Assembly: GCA_023382655.1 (NCBI GenBank)
Contig: JAHDWK010000021.1
Span: 62,001-126,000 of the forward strand
DNA length: 64,000 nucleotides
Direction: 5' to 3'
From: Anaerolineae bacterium
Lineage (GTDB): Bacteria; Chloroflexota; Anaerolineae; Promineifilales; Promineifilaceae
The translations under genes and the position numbers were made by a program. The notes beneath the pieces are model-generated. The model was not told where the DNA came from, made no database searches, and worked only from the letters and a program-made list of their open reading frames with translations. Positions 1-10,046 of the stretch are shown in pieces. Numbering within the stretch: the first letter of the stretch is position 1; each line of letters starts with the position of its first letter.

Positions 1-806
1 TATGTGCTGTCGGCAGCTCTGTTGTAGCGCCATACCCGGTGATGGCAGTGGTAACTGCTGGCCCCAGCCAGATACCTGCCACCAGATTTCCGCCGCGCCT
101 ATCCCCAACGGGGACAATACCGTACCGGCTGCCCGCGGCAGCAGGCGGATGTAGCGTTCTCTATCCGCGGCCGTGACCGCTGGCAGCGTGCCAGACCCAT
201 CCCAGGCCATCACCCCTGGTTCGCCTCTGGTATTAAGAAAACGCATCCGCTGCCCTGGCCGCAACGTTTGACAGGCCTGCTCCAACTGCCTGGCAGCCCG
301 CGTCGCCGGCGACGGCACACGGTAAGCGGCCAATTCTCGGCTCAAGTTTTGCGAAATCAGCAGCGCGGCCAGCGGCACCTGCCCAGTTTGCAGATCGGCC
401 ACATGCTGGCGCAGCCGGGCAACCACCACCGGTAAACAACTTGCCAATGGTTGGTCAGGGGGCCCGGCCGTGAACAGTGTCACTATCTCCTGCTGCACCT
501 GCGTCACTCAGGACGCCGCATCCCGCCGCCGCGCCTCAATGCCGCGCAGCTTCACCGTGCCATCGCTAAAAACTCCAAAATAACGGTTGGCGACCGGCAC
601 GCGGTCATCCAGCCGCGACGGCAGAAGAGCCAGCGGCGGTACACTCCTTCCAGGGCAATGGGTAGACCGGTACGGACGAGAATTTCCACCTGCAAAGCGG
701 CAGAATCGGCCGGTTGCCAGTACCCTGCCTGCTGTACCCAAAGGCCATTTACATACACATGCAGCACCGTGACCCCCACACCTGATGGGCGCAGCGCGAT
801 GTGCAT
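1..806 (-). pseudogene. family B DNA polymerase, C-terminal remnant with frameshift and nonsense codon
   Basis: Read on the minus strand, three segments together give the C-terminal part of a family B (PolB) replicative-type polymerase. From about 806 to 650 comes a stretch with GLPIALEGVYRRW. After a frameshift near 640-650 comes a segment containing VANRYFGVFSDG and VKLRGIEARRRD, the PolB signature around the thumb. A TGA at about 507-509 sits where Trp is expected. Reading through it, the frame continues to the left edge with VPLAALLISQNLSRE and LRPGQRMRFLNT, both typical of the polymerase C-terminus. The coding match before and after each lesion is good, so the decay looks recent. The gene would synthesise DNA in repair or replication if intact. 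The 5' part is missing: at about 810 the homology stops and an unrelated plus-strand fragment begins. Family assignment is from remembered motifs, not a search. Confidence 0.8.
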
Positions 807-809
807 TCT

Positions 810-1072
810 TCCAGGCGGAATTTAATGTGGCCGAATCATTTTGCCAGCGGGCATTGAGTATCAACAGTAACGGCGGCAACAACTGGTGGACGGCGAAAAT
901 CAATCTGGTGTTGGCTCACATTGCCGGCAGCCGTGGCGATCTGAAATCCGCCCGGCAACTGGCAACAGATGTCGTCCACTGCTGTAACCAATGGTCATTG
1001 CACCGCGAGATGCTGGAAGCGGAAGTCATACTGGAGCAGATTCGAGATGATGGACGAAATCAGCCGCCATAA
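810..1072 (+). pseudogene. TPR-like regulator fragment
   Basis: The plus strand encodes about 85 residues of helical, TPR-like sequence (for example AESFCQRALSI and LAHIAGSRGDLKSARQLA) ending at a TAA at 1070-1072. Alternating small and aromatic residues with a period near 34 match the C-terminal repeats of AfsR/MalT-type or STAND proteins. There is no credible start: upstream sequence belongs to the polymerase remnant on the other strand. I read this as the surviving 3' end of a larger regulator joined to the polymerase remnant by a deletion or insertion near 810. A small independent protein is possible but unlikely. Confidence 0.45.
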
Positions 1073-1197
1073 CCGTATTCCCCCCTGTGAATAAGATGAA
1101 GCGTGTCCAATATCGGCTCGTCCCCAATGGTGGCATGATCCCGGAATGGCTAGATCCCCTGATCTGCCACCCTGTAGCCGTTCCTCCCCTCCACAAA

Positions 1198-4100
1198 TCA
1201 GTGACGCCTATTGAAGTGCCAATAGCCACCCTCAGAGTGAGCAATAGCTTGAGGGCGCACAATAATTGGCATAAAAACAGTATGTCCCACCTGATATACC
1301 GCAAAAGTGTCTACCACCGTCTCCGAAACAGAGGCATCAAAATCGGACGTAACGGTCAATGATGCACTCAGCACTGTGCCACTAATTGCCCCTGCCGGAA
1401 CCTGAACTGTAAAGGTAATAGAATTTACCTGGCCCGCAGCTAAAGTGATTTCTTCCTCTCCGCTGAGCTGTCCCCCAGTCACGCTCACCATGAAGGTATC
1501 CTCCCCATTGCCCTCATTAGTAAGGGTATGGGTAAAGGTCACGACTGTACCCGCTTCTGCTTGCAAATGTATTGCTGGAGAGATGCGAAGCGCCGCATAC
1601 TGCTCCACCAACAGTATATCGGTCAGGGTGGCAAAAATCTGAGCATTGGCGGCCGATGTGACCTGCAAGTTGAGCGAATCGGCTGTACCCAGAGGCGTGT
1701 TCAGCGGTACTGTCACCGTAAAGGGAATGGCCGTATGTGCAAATGGCCCCACAATTGCCGTATTGGGTGCGGCTAGTGGCCATCCAGCAGTGGAAACGGC
1801 CGTAATGATGACACTCTCTGTAAAGTTGCCAGTGTTGGTCAGAGAATGGATAAAGGTGAAAGAACTGCCTGGCAAGGCCCGGCCCGTATAAGCGTCTGAG
1901 AGGGTCAATCCAGCCACCTGGTTGACAATCGTGGTATCGGCGTTTGTGTCTGTGACATCAGGATCCACCCCAGATGTAACCGTTACGAGCGTGGTTATCT
2001 GCGTGCCACTAATGGTTGTTGATGAGACAGGTACCTGCACCGTTACCGTTGCTGTTTCACCCACTGACAAGGGGATGTTAGCCGGGCTGACCAGCACGCC
2101 TTGATGGACACTCACGAAAACAGTGTCCGTGCCATTACCACTGTTACGAACGGTATGCGTGTAGGTAATGGCCCCACCCGGTAAAGCCGAACCATTTTGG
2201 TCTGCCATCAATACAACGCCACCCGCTTGCAATACCGTCGTCGTGTCCTGAACAACGGCCGTGACTCCCTGGTTAGTGAGAGATTGAGCCAGCAGGGTTA
2301 ACGTGTCAGTGTCATTATGCAAGGCCTCTAAAGGGACGGTGACGGTAACAATAATCGAAGCCGAGGCCTGTGAAGCCAGAGAAATCACAGCAGGCTGCAC
2401 TTGAACGGGCCAATCGCCAATCGAGGAGGCAGACAACAAAAACGTATCAACCCCACCACCGGCATTTGTCAAGATATGGGTGTAAGTAACCAACCGCCCC
2501 GGCAAGCCGCTACCGACGGCATCCGGCTCCAACTGCACATTCACGGCCGTGAAGTAATAACCTTTATTTGCGCTGATACGCACATTACCGGCGCTGTCAA
2601 CCGCCTGGATGAAAGCCTGCTTCATATTGGTGGGGTGAATAATTCCCTGCCATATGCCAGGATAACTGTTTGTCAGCGCTGTGCTTTGCCAATCACCCAG
2701 GCCGTTGTCGTAAGTAACCAACACCTGTGCTACACCCGATACATCGGTTACGGCAACAGTGAAGCTGATGCCCTGTACGGATGTTATCACCTGCACTTGT
2801 TGAATGGTGGGGGGGAAGAAATCCGTAATGCTTGCAGATGCATACAACACTTGGAAGTGCAGCCCATTGTACAGCCGCGTTGTACCCGTCACAGGAGTTT
2901 GGGCCAGATATTGTGATGGGGAAAAAATGAGTTTCTCGGCGACATAGCGATCTCCCAGACGAAGGCGATTGACCATGTGCATTGGCATGGGGTACCATTG
3001 TGGAAAGCCAAAAGGTGGTTCGTTTTGGGCCGTGTCAGTGACCACACGAGAGATAACGGGATCAAAACCGGCGCTGTCTTCATAATGTCCACTATCGAAA
3101 ATGACGCCGTGAGCCACGTATTGTGTATTGGTTGGCTGGATAGAGAGCGTCAGGCGTGGCTGCAACGGCCGTCCTGGATTAACCTCTAAATCACCAGGGA
3201 TAGATACAGGTGGCTGGCTCCCAACTTGGACAGTGGCTGTCACGTTTAGGTAGGTGCCACCCGATTCCGCACTACCTGTTGTGACTGTCACTGGTGAAAA
3301 TGTGGATAGCACCGAAACAGGCATGGTCACAACCTGATAAGACACAGGCATTGCCGCTGACCCATCCGACACGGGTAGAAAGACGCCATCCGGCTCCCCA
3401 TCTTGCCTGGGCAAGGACAGATTATCCGGCAAGTGAACTTTTACCATGGGCAGGCCGTAGAGCGTCCACTCGACCAGCACCTTTTCATCGTATTCGCTAA
3501 AGGAACTAAAACCGGCGTCAGCATAGTAGGCTTGTTTGGCTGTCATGAGTGCCTGACCGATGGGTATACCATCTTGTTCAGACAACGCCCTCACCAATTG
3601 CAACGCCAACTCCTCTGAATATCCAATGGCTTCACTATCCCCATAACCATAGCCGGTGTTGCCAATATAGGCCGCGCCACGACTGGCAAACGCCTGGGGA
3701 AAGTCGTGGGTGCGGGTAATAACTCCACCCAGCGCATCATAATCAGAAATACTCAATCCCGACTGGCAGCCAATACTAATGAGGATGTCCCGACTGAAAT
3801 CAGTGGGAGCTGCAGTGATTTCAGCTGACTCAATGACAGAAGCCAGGTCAGCGGCTACCAATCGCTGGTGATCGAAATGGCCATTCAGGGAGACTAAATC
3901 ATGGGTGTTGGTCAATAGTAAGGGACGCAGGTCGTCGGCCGACCACGTGTCGCTAATCAACGAAGTGACGGTACTGCCTACTGCGGCCAATTCGTCCCGG
4001 ATGGCGGCGGAGCCATCTGTGACAAAATCGTAGCCAGCCACCAGGCTGGTGGATAGTGTCACAGATTGGCCACTGGTAAAAGCAATCAACGTATTGATGA

Positions 4101-7100
4101 TTTCCTCCGGGGTTTCGACCAGTCGGCCTATGGCTAATTCTGGGATAAACAGTTCCCGACCTTGAGCGAGCAAGGGGTGGAAACTGGCATAATAGTTATC
4201 ACTGAGAATATAACCTCCCAGCAGGCGCGCCTCCATTGGTGTGTCCTCAGTGACCACGGTGGTGTGCGAAAGATAAGCACGCTCATTGGAAATCAACGTC
4301 GTATCGGGTACCCGGTAAAACGGGATCGCATTATCATCTCCCACCAGTACAATGTAATCGGCTTCGGGATACGATTCCTCAAGGAGCGCCTGCAAAAGGT
4401 GTTTGATCACATCGGCCGTGTAGTTTGCGGCTTGAACACTATACGTGGCACTCATCCACTGGCTATAAGCGGCCGCGATGTCTAGATATTGTGGGTCACT
4501 CAGGTCAATGACTTTTCCACTGATTTCCGGCAGGGCAGCAAAGGCTTCTAACTCTGATGTAAGATTGTAGGTCCTGGTTATGCCGAACATGGTCTGCATT
4601 TGGCTTGTGTGGGCCAGGAATACGCTACGCACCTGTAAGTCTTGGGTGGGTAGGTTATTGGGGAGAGGAGGAATGGGTAGGACCGGTGGCACCGGTATAG
4701 CCGGCGGAGTTATTTCCACCCGGAGTGAATAGGGTTGGGCGGAGTGCGCACCATTGTAGCCCCAAACAGCCACATAGTAATATCCTGGTTCCCAAATCGT
4801 ATCGGCCACCACTTCAGGTTGCAGAAAACTGTTGCTGCTGAGATCAGTGGGGCCACCCCGAAATGGCAGATCCGTAGGGCCACCACGAAACGGCAATGAT
4901 AAGAGTTGGCCCAAGTTGACCAAACTGCCATCGGCCGACAGCGGGCTTAAGTCCAATGAATCTACCGTAGAAGAAGGAAAATCGGTTACTGTGAGTGGCC
5001 TGAATACGGCCAGTTCATAATCTGCCGCCAACCCTCCTAAGGTAGCCCTGAGGTTACTCCCAATAACATTTACTGGTATCTTGTACCAATCTACATCCTC
5101 GGTATCTTGAATTGTTGTTACGTAGGCCACCCCTTCTGTAATAGTCACCGGCTCCTGCCAGGTATTGCCGGCATCGGTCGGTAATTGTTCCAGGCCAAAA
5201 ATATCCACTCGGCTATCGTGGGCATTGCCTACATAGACAAGCCCCGTATTTGGATCAACCAGAATTTCGTCGGGATGCTTACCAACCGGGATAGTGGTGA
5301 GTAACGACGTACCTGAAATTACAGAGACCGTATCCCCTACTTCTGAAGCAACATACACCCATCCCTGGCTATCTGTATCTATGGCGATAGGGAAGGGGGG
5401 CACGGGAATCATAGCCAGAAGGTTCTGGCCATCCAGCACAGCCACATGGTCGGATAACAAGGAGACTACATAGGCATAACGGTTCATCGGGTTTACCAGA
5501 ACGTCTTGAGGAAAATAGCCCACCGGAATCTCAATCCAGGAAGTATCCGAAATAACGGCCACCGAATTACTACCACTACAAGTCACATAAACAAAACCAC
5601 GCTGCCGATCAATATCAATAGCTGCTGGTACATCGCAAATATCGAAATCCTGTACGATTTCCAGCGTGGAGTTATCCATGACCGTTACTTTCCCCGGTAC
5701 CGGGGCTTCAGACGAAGCCGGGCTGCGCACAATATATATCTGATCCATCTCCGGCCAGACGGCAACGGCTCGCGCCCCTGCCAGTGTGGAATTCAAAATA
5801 GGTATTGTTTGCGTTATTGTTGGGTTTCCCTCCAACACCGTAACCCCTGCCCCTACAGTAGCGTACAGACGGCCGTTACCTGGCTCGTCATCGGGCATCC
5901 AGGCAATATCATAGGGCTTTTCGCCTACCCATTCATGCACTTGGAGATGACCAGATGACTCAGTTAAGAGGGAAACAGATGCTTCACCGTGATTGGCCAC
6001 AAAGATGCGGCCCGTTTCATCTACAGCCAATGGCGCATGGGCTACCTGCAAATAATCATAGATAGGAATGCGCGCCGGCGTTTCCCAAAGGGCCAGTGGA
6101 AATCCGGCCTGGGTCGGCAAATTGACGGATGTGATTACATCACTTTCATGTAAGAACCATGTTTTTCGCCCGGTCAAGTCGGCTACCACCACATGACCAT
6201 TTGGCGACATTGCCATAGAAGTATGGGACAACCGTGGCAACCCTTCAACCGTTGCCATCAAGTTGGTGCCTTGAATACGAGAAAGCGTTGCGTCCTGAAA
6301 ATTGGCGACATAAATGTCGTCGGGTGGTTTTGCCACCAGCGCCACCGGACTGATACCCACATCAATGGTACCCACTCGTTGGGTATCTTGTATCACGTCA
6401 ACCGTACCATCCATCTGATTGGCCACATACACCAACCCGCTGGGCGCATGGCCAAGAATGGCGATGGGATTGTCTCCTACCGTGATAACAGCCGTATAGG
6501 TCATATTTACGCCATCAATAACTGTAACGGTATCCGCGTCGTGATTAACGGCATACACCATTCCAGATTCCTGCGCCGCCATTGTTAATCTGATTGTCCC
6601 CAGACCAGAAGGTACTGTCCCCAGTACTGTATGTGTATTCCGATCTATGATGGAGACGGTACCATCTACCCGATTGGCTACGTAAACTCTGTTATGAGTG
6701 AAATCCATGAACAGGTCAACGGGATAATCACCGACATCAATATGTGTGACGACTTCATTTGACGCATTGATCACTGTCACAGTGTTACTCAACGCATTAG
6801 CCACATAAATGGCGCCGGTATCGGTGAAGACACCGATAGCCTGAGGGAACCCTCCTGTTGGAATATGCGTCACGACTGAGAGTCCATCCAGGACGGTAAC
6901 ACCATTTTCCTCCGGCTCGTTAGTCCAGGCCGTAGCTACATAAACCAGGTTGTTGACCTTGTTTATGGCTATGGCAACAGGGCCGTTTTCAATACCATTC
7001 ACGCTTGGCGGATTCTGATAATCGTTCTGGCGAGGGACAATGCCGTAGATAGCCTGGTTGCGTAAGACAATCACCTGGTCGTAAAACCACTGAGAGACAT

Positions 7101-7407
7101 ACACATCCCCGTTATTTTCATTTACGACAATATCTGTCAAACGGCCGAAACTACCCGAAGGCAGATCAATCGTGGTGATGATTTGATTCCTGTCTATGAC
7201 GGAAACAGAATTGTTGCTGTTGAGTGTATAAAGGTAGCCATCTACTGGGTTGTATACTATATCAACAGCACCTACGCCGGTCAGGGGAATGCTATCTGCA
7301 TGGGCTGTTTGTAGATTGATTAAAACTACCACAAACACAAACAGACCAGAGAAGGCGCTGATGACCAACAGCGAAAGGCGTCTGGCGAGTTGTCTGGTAC
7401 CGATCAT
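1198..7407 (-). CDS. giant secreted YVTN beta-propeller / gingipain-like (C25) cysteine peptidase
   Basis: The start is placed at ATG 7407, not the GTG 33 bases upstream, because GAGGAGG (7417-7423) lies 9 bases before it. This gives 2069 residues with a signal peptide ending near TAHA. Residues about 35-750 are YVTN-type propeller repeats (VYVANxxDGTV and variants). A PPC-like domain follows, then a C25 domain at about 920-1320. It shows IVLVGDDNAIPFYR, a probable catalytic His1177 (LNGHFDH) and Cys1214 (SIGCQSG); a 37-residue spacing suits gingipains. The C-terminal third holds Ig-like and repeated NEW3-like domains (LPGxxxTYTHxLTNxGNGxD). The tail HTVFMPIIVR resembles those of other secreted proteins here. 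A 9-residue tandem repeat (LPFRGGPTD) sits near 4850-4895. Likely an exported or surface protease or adhesin. The gene stands alone, 144 bases beyond the end of the next gene. Substrate unknown. Confidence 0.85.
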   Translation of the reverse strand: MIGTRQLARRLSLLVISAFSGLFVFVVVLINLQTAHADSIPLTGVGAVDIVYNPVDGYLYTLNSNNSVSVIDRNQIITTIDLPSGSFGRLTDIVVNENNGDVYVSQWFYDQVIVLRNQAIYGIVPRQNDYQNPPSVNGIENGPVAIAINKVNNLVYVATAWTNEPEENGVTVLDGLSVVTHIPTGGFPQAIGVFTDTGAIYVANALSNTVTVINASNEVVTHIDVGDYPVDLFMDFTHNRVYVANRVDGTVSIIDRNTHTVLGTVPSGLGTIRLTMAAQESGMVYAVNHDADTVTVIDGVNMTYTAVITVGDNPIAILGHAPSGLVYVANQMDGTVDVIQDTQRVGTIDVGISPVALVAKPPDDIYVANFQDATLSRIQGTNLMATVEGLPRLSHTSMAMSPNGHVVVADLTGRKTWFLHESDVITSVNLPTQAGFPLALWETPARIPIYDYLQVAHAPLAVDETGRIFVANHGEASVSLLTESSGHLQVHEWVGEKPYDIAWMPDDEPGNGRLYATVGAGVTVLEGNPTITQTIPILNSTLAGARAVAVWPEMDQIYIVRSPASSEAPVPGKVTVMDNSTLEIVQDFDICDVPAAIDIDRQRGFVYVTCSGSNSVAVISDTSWIEIPVGYFPQDVLVNPMNRYAYVVSLLSDHVAVLDGQNLLAMIPVPPFPIAIDTDSQGWVYVASEVGDTVSVISGTSLLTTIPVGKHPDEILVDPNTGLVYVGNAHDSRVDIFGLEQLPTDAGNTWQEPVTITEGVAYVTTIQDTEDVDWYKIPVNVIGSNLRATLGGLAADYELAVFRPLTVTDFPSSTVDSLDLSPLSADGSLVNLGQLLSLPFRGGPTDLPFRGGPTDLSSNSFLQPEVVADTIWEPGYYYVAVWGYNGAHSAQPYSLRVEITPPAIPVPPVLPIPPLPNNLPTQDLQVRSVFLAHTSQMQTMFGITRTYNLTSELEAFAALPEISGKVIDLSDPQYLDIAAAYSQWMSATYSVQAANYTADVIKHLLQALLEESYPEADYIVLVGDDNAIPFYRVPDTTLISNERAYLSHTTVVTEDTPMEARLLGGYILSDNYYASFHPLLAQGRELFIPELAIGRLVETPEEIINTLIAFTSGQSVTLSTSLVAGYDFVTDGSAAIRDELAAVGSTVTSLISDTWSADDLRPLLLTNTHDLVSLNGHFDHQRLVAADLASVIESAEITAAPTDFSRDILISIGCQSGLSISDYDALGGVITRTHDFPQAFASRGAAYIGNTGYGYGDSEAIGYSEELALQLVRALSEQDGIPIGQALMTAKQAYYADAGFSSFSEYDEKVLVEWTLYGLPMVKVHLPDNLSLPRQDGEPDGVFLPVSDGSAAMPVSYQVVTMPVSVLSTFSPVTVTTGSAESGGTYLNVTATVQVGSQPPVSIPGDLEVNPGRPLQPRLTLSIQPTNTQYVAHGVIFDSGHYEDSAGFDPVISRVVTDTAQNEPPFGFPQWYPMPMHMVNRLRLGDRYVAEKLIFSPSQYLAQTPVTGTTRLYNGLHFQVLYASASITDFFPPTIQQVQVITSVQGISFTVAVTDVSGVAQVLVTYDNGLGDWQSTALTNSYPGIWQGIIHPTNMKQAFIQAVDSAGNVRISANKGYYFTAVNVQLEPDAVGSGLPGRLVTYTHILTNAGGGVDTFLLSASSIGDWPVQVQPAVISLASQASASIIVTVTVPLEALHNDTDTLTLLAQSLTNQGVTAVVQDTTTVLQAGGVVLMADQNGSALPGGAITYTHTVRNSGNGTDTVFVSVHQGVLVSPANIPLSVGETATVTVQVPVSSTTISGTQITTLVTVTSGVDPDVTDTNADTTIVNQVAGLTLSDAYTGRALPGSSFTFIHSLTNTGNFTESVIITAVSTAGWPLAAPNTAIVGPFAHTAIPFTVTVPLNTPLGTADSLNLQVTSAANAQIFATLTDILLVEQYAALRISPAIHLQAEAGTVVTFTHTLTNEGNGEDTFMVSVTGGQLSGEEEITLAAGQVNSITFTVQVPAGAISGTVLSASLTVTSDFDASVSETVVDTFAVYQVGHTVFMPIIVRPQAIAHSEGGYWHFNRRH

Positions 7408-7416
7408 TCTTACTAC

Positions 7417-7423
7417 CCTCCTC
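7417..7423 (-). promoter_or_regulatory. Shine-Dalgarno deciding the start of the YVTN/C25 gene
   Basis: GAGGAGG on the minus strand lies 9 bases before ATG 7407. The farther upstream GTG at 7440 has no comparable site, and the ATG start gives a normal signal peptide. Confidence 0.75.
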
Positions 7424-7583
7424 GACGTTTTTTGCAGCACAATTGATGACGAGAGATTATAAAATTACAAAAGCAAAAACCTGTTTGCTTGCTGCCCGCT
7501 GCCAATAATGGCTAAATTGATAAACTACTTTACTGAAAACCCCGATTGGCGCGACGTGAACGGGATGGTCTGGCACCAAGTTA

Positions 7584-9878
7584 TTAGGGACAATTTTGCT
7601 CTAGTCTACTTTTTAGTTGGTGTAAAAATACTAACAAGGCCCTGTACTGATATTGTTGCGCCAGTTTCTCAGCCCGAACAAAATAAGCATTGGCTTCATT
7701 GAACCTGTGCTGATCACATGCCAGATCCGCCAGATTAGCCAGCGTTTGCATGATAAGCAAATTGCTAGAGAACGCTTCTGCCCTTTCGCGCGCCTGGAAA
7801 TAGTGTGTTTCAGCCTGCTCCAAATTACCAGCATAATGGAAATTGATGCCCAGGTAGTAATAGGCGTAGGCTTCTAAAGTTTGCCCGCGGAGTGTCAAAG
7901 ATTTCTGCCTCTTTAGCTGCTTGAGTGTTGCCCGCAAACCCGCTTCGGCTAGTTCACAATTCCCACTCTCTGATTGGCAGCTGGCTATCTGTTGTCTACA
8001 CATGATTGCTGCCATCGTGTCCTTCAATTCCTGAGCTAAAGTCAGACTAACCTCAAACTGGGCAATTGCACTTTGAAAATCTCGATAGCCATCTGCAAAA
8101 ACCAGGCCAAGGTGATAAGCAATTTTTCGGGCAAGGGTCAAGGATTTCTTTTTAGAGAGCATTGCCTTCTCACGAACGACAAGGCAATGGCTTCCGGCTG
8201 CCTCTAGCCGATGTCGTGCCCCCTTATAGTCAGTCAAAAAGTAGGCCAAAACTCCGTCCATCTGCATCAGCCGGGCCTGCGTAGAATGATATTGTAGCCC
8301 CAATTCATATTGATGCTGCTCGGCGTATTCGATAGCTTTGGCCAGTTGGGCCTTACTCCGATCAAGATTCCCATAGGCGTCAATAAAGTGTTCGAGTGAC
8401 AAAGCAAAGCCAATAACCTTTTCCCAATCGGACTGGCTGTCAGCCCTCATTTCCGCCACCTGGATATTTCCCCATTCACGAGACAAAGCACGGTGATTAT
8501 CAAGTGTATATTCTTCATGCCTCTGAACAAACTGCCAATAATAATCCAGATGCGCACTCTCCAGCTTCCTGGTTTCACCTTCCTGCTGAAGAAGGCTTTG
8601 GGCGTATTGTTGCAGTAGGGGATGAAATGTATAAACACCTTTGTCATCACCATAGTCAAGAAGGGCGAAAACAACCAGAGCATTCATCAAGTGTTGTACA
8701 TTTTCTTCTTTTTCATTCAATACACGGCTGACACTTTTCAGTCGTAGAAGCCCGGTTGAAAAAACCCCTAAAGCGCGAAAGACGCGCTGTACATGTGGGG
8801 GCAGAGCGCGGTAAGAAATATCAAATGCAGCCTTAAGCCCTGAGTGCCCTTCCAGATCAGGAAAGACTTGAGTCGCCCGCTGACTTAGTGTCACGGCAAA
8901 TTCCGCCAGTTGATAACCTGGTTCTTGTGAACAAAGTGATATCTGACCCGCTGCTATCTTGATAGCCAACGGTAAGTACCCTAACGAATCCAGTAAGGCC
9001 AGAGCCGCATCCGATTCGGTATCTACTTGAGGGGCATGGCTCAGATTCTTGAGTAGCGAGAGTGCATCTGGCGCTGTCAAGGCATCAAGTTGGAAAACCG
9101 TAGCCCCCAGAGTGGCTGCCATCGCTTTATCTCGTGTGGTCACGAGCAGCGATGTTCCCGCAGGTAACGCTTCTTGAAGTACCCGGCAACCTTCAAGCCA
9201 TTCCTGGCGCACATCATCAATAATGACCATGATTCTTCCCCAATTTGCCTGTCGGCTGGACAAAACGCCTCTCAGTTGGGTGGTCAGGGTCGTCAAGTTC
9301 GTCAAGTCTCTTGAGTCAATCAGGCAGAGCTGGCTCCATGCCTGTAATATCGGGACGACATTCCCGTTTTCCCGATCTAATCCCGCCCAAAAAATGCCGC
9401 CAGGAAATTCGTCAATAATATCTTGAGCCAGTTTGAGTGCGGCGGCCGTTTTACCGATGCCCCCCATTCCGTGTAAAGCAAAAATGAACGGTGTGTCCGC
9501 ACTACCCTGCATTCTCTCTTTCAGTGCGGTCAAGATCTGTTGGCGGCCAACAAACCCAACCGGCGGTCGCGGCGGCACAGCAGGGAGCATTTCCTTGCCA
9601 AATACCACGGCTTCAAGCAAGAGTTGTGTTGGGCCGGGCGGATCTTCCCACGATGAATGGGGGCGTTCCTCACGAACTATGCCTATTAGCTCATTCAATT
9701 TCCGCTCTCGGACACAATAGAGGATGAGACTGGTTATCTTGCTTGTTTTTTCTGTGCCAGGAAGGGTTTCGTCATCAATTCCCAACTCAAGGCATAAAGT
9801 CTGAAGCTCATTGAGATTGAACGCTTTCGCAAATAATTGCCGGAGCCTGTTCAGGTAGCCGGATTGTTGAATATGCAT
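7584..9878 (-). CDS. STAND NTPase: EAD1-like domain, NB-ARC, TPR repeats
   Basis: 764 residues. Residues about 8-72 (LRQLFAKAFNLNELQTLC through to IVREERP) match the pattern of effector-associated domain 1 (EAD1), a death-like adaptor found in bacterial conflict systems. An NB-ARC ATPase follows: P-loop GMGGIGKT at 137-144 with Lys143, a Walker B-like MVIIDDV, and LLVTTRD and GYLPLAI motifs. The C-terminal 320 residues are TPR-like helices (sensor). In known families the repeats sense a trigger, the NB-ARC oligomerises, and the EAD recruits an effector with the same domain. No effector carrying a second EAD is visible nearby, so the partner may lie elsewhere. Start ATG 9878 with a weak GAGAGAAAG upstream. 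The gene stands alone between a secreted protein and an IS remnant. Confidence 0.8.
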   Translation of the reverse strand: MHIQQSGYLNRLRQLFAKAFNLNELQTLCLELGIDDETLPGTEKTSKITSLILYCVRERKLNELIGIVREERPHSSWEDPPGPTQLLLEAVVFGKEMLPAVPPRPPVGFVGRQQILTALKERMQGSADTPFIFALHGMGGIGKTAAALKLAQDIIDEFPGGIFWAGLDRENGNVVPILQAWSQLCLIDSRDLTNLTTLTTQLRGVLSSRQANWGRIMVIIDDVRQEWLEGCRVLQEALPAGTSLLVTTRDKAMAATLGATVFQLDALTAPDALSLLKNLSHAPQVDTESDAALALLDSLGYLPLAIKIAAGQISLCSQEPGYQLAEFAVTLSQRATQVFPDLEGHSGLKAAFDISYRALPPHVQRVFRALGVFSTGLLRLKSVSRVLNEKEENVQHLMNALVVFALLDYGDDKGVYTFHPLLQQYAQSLLQQEGETRKLESAHLDYYWQFVQRHEEYTLDNHRALSREWGNIQVAEMRADSQSDWEKVIGFALSLEHFIDAYGNLDRSKAQLAKAIEYAEQHQYELGLQYHSTQARLMQMDGVLAYFLTDYKGARHRLEAAGSHCLVVREKAMLSKKKSLTLARKIAYHLGLVFADGYRDFQSAIAQFEVSLTLAQELKDTMAAIMCRQQIASCQSESGNCELAEAGLRATLKQLKRQKSLTLRGQTLEAYAYYYLGINFHYAGNLEQAETHYFQARERAEAFSSNLLIMQTLANLADLACDQHRFNEANAYFVRAEKLAQQYQYRALLVFLHQLKSRLEQNCP

Positions 9879-10046
9879 TTACTTTCTCTCATTGGCACTG
9901 GGTTAATCACCCTATGTTAAGGTAGGGCACTAATTGATAGTGTAATACACAACGCAAATCAAGACTAGAGGTGGTAGTGACTAATCTTATAGACATATGA
10001 AATCAATAACATGTTTTTTGTTATAGGGTCTATGCTGTTTGTGTGA
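9879..10046. other. intergenic spacer
   Basis: About 170 bases between the STAND ATPase start and the end of the IS1 remnant. It is AT-rich at 9900-10030 and should hold the ATPase promoter. I see no clear repeat and could not recognise the IS terminal inverted repeat. Confidence 0.5.

Noticed and set aside
451..825. Plus-strand open frame over the polymerase remnant
   Set aside because: No ribosome site and low-complexity composition; the opposite strand carries clear polymerase motifs.
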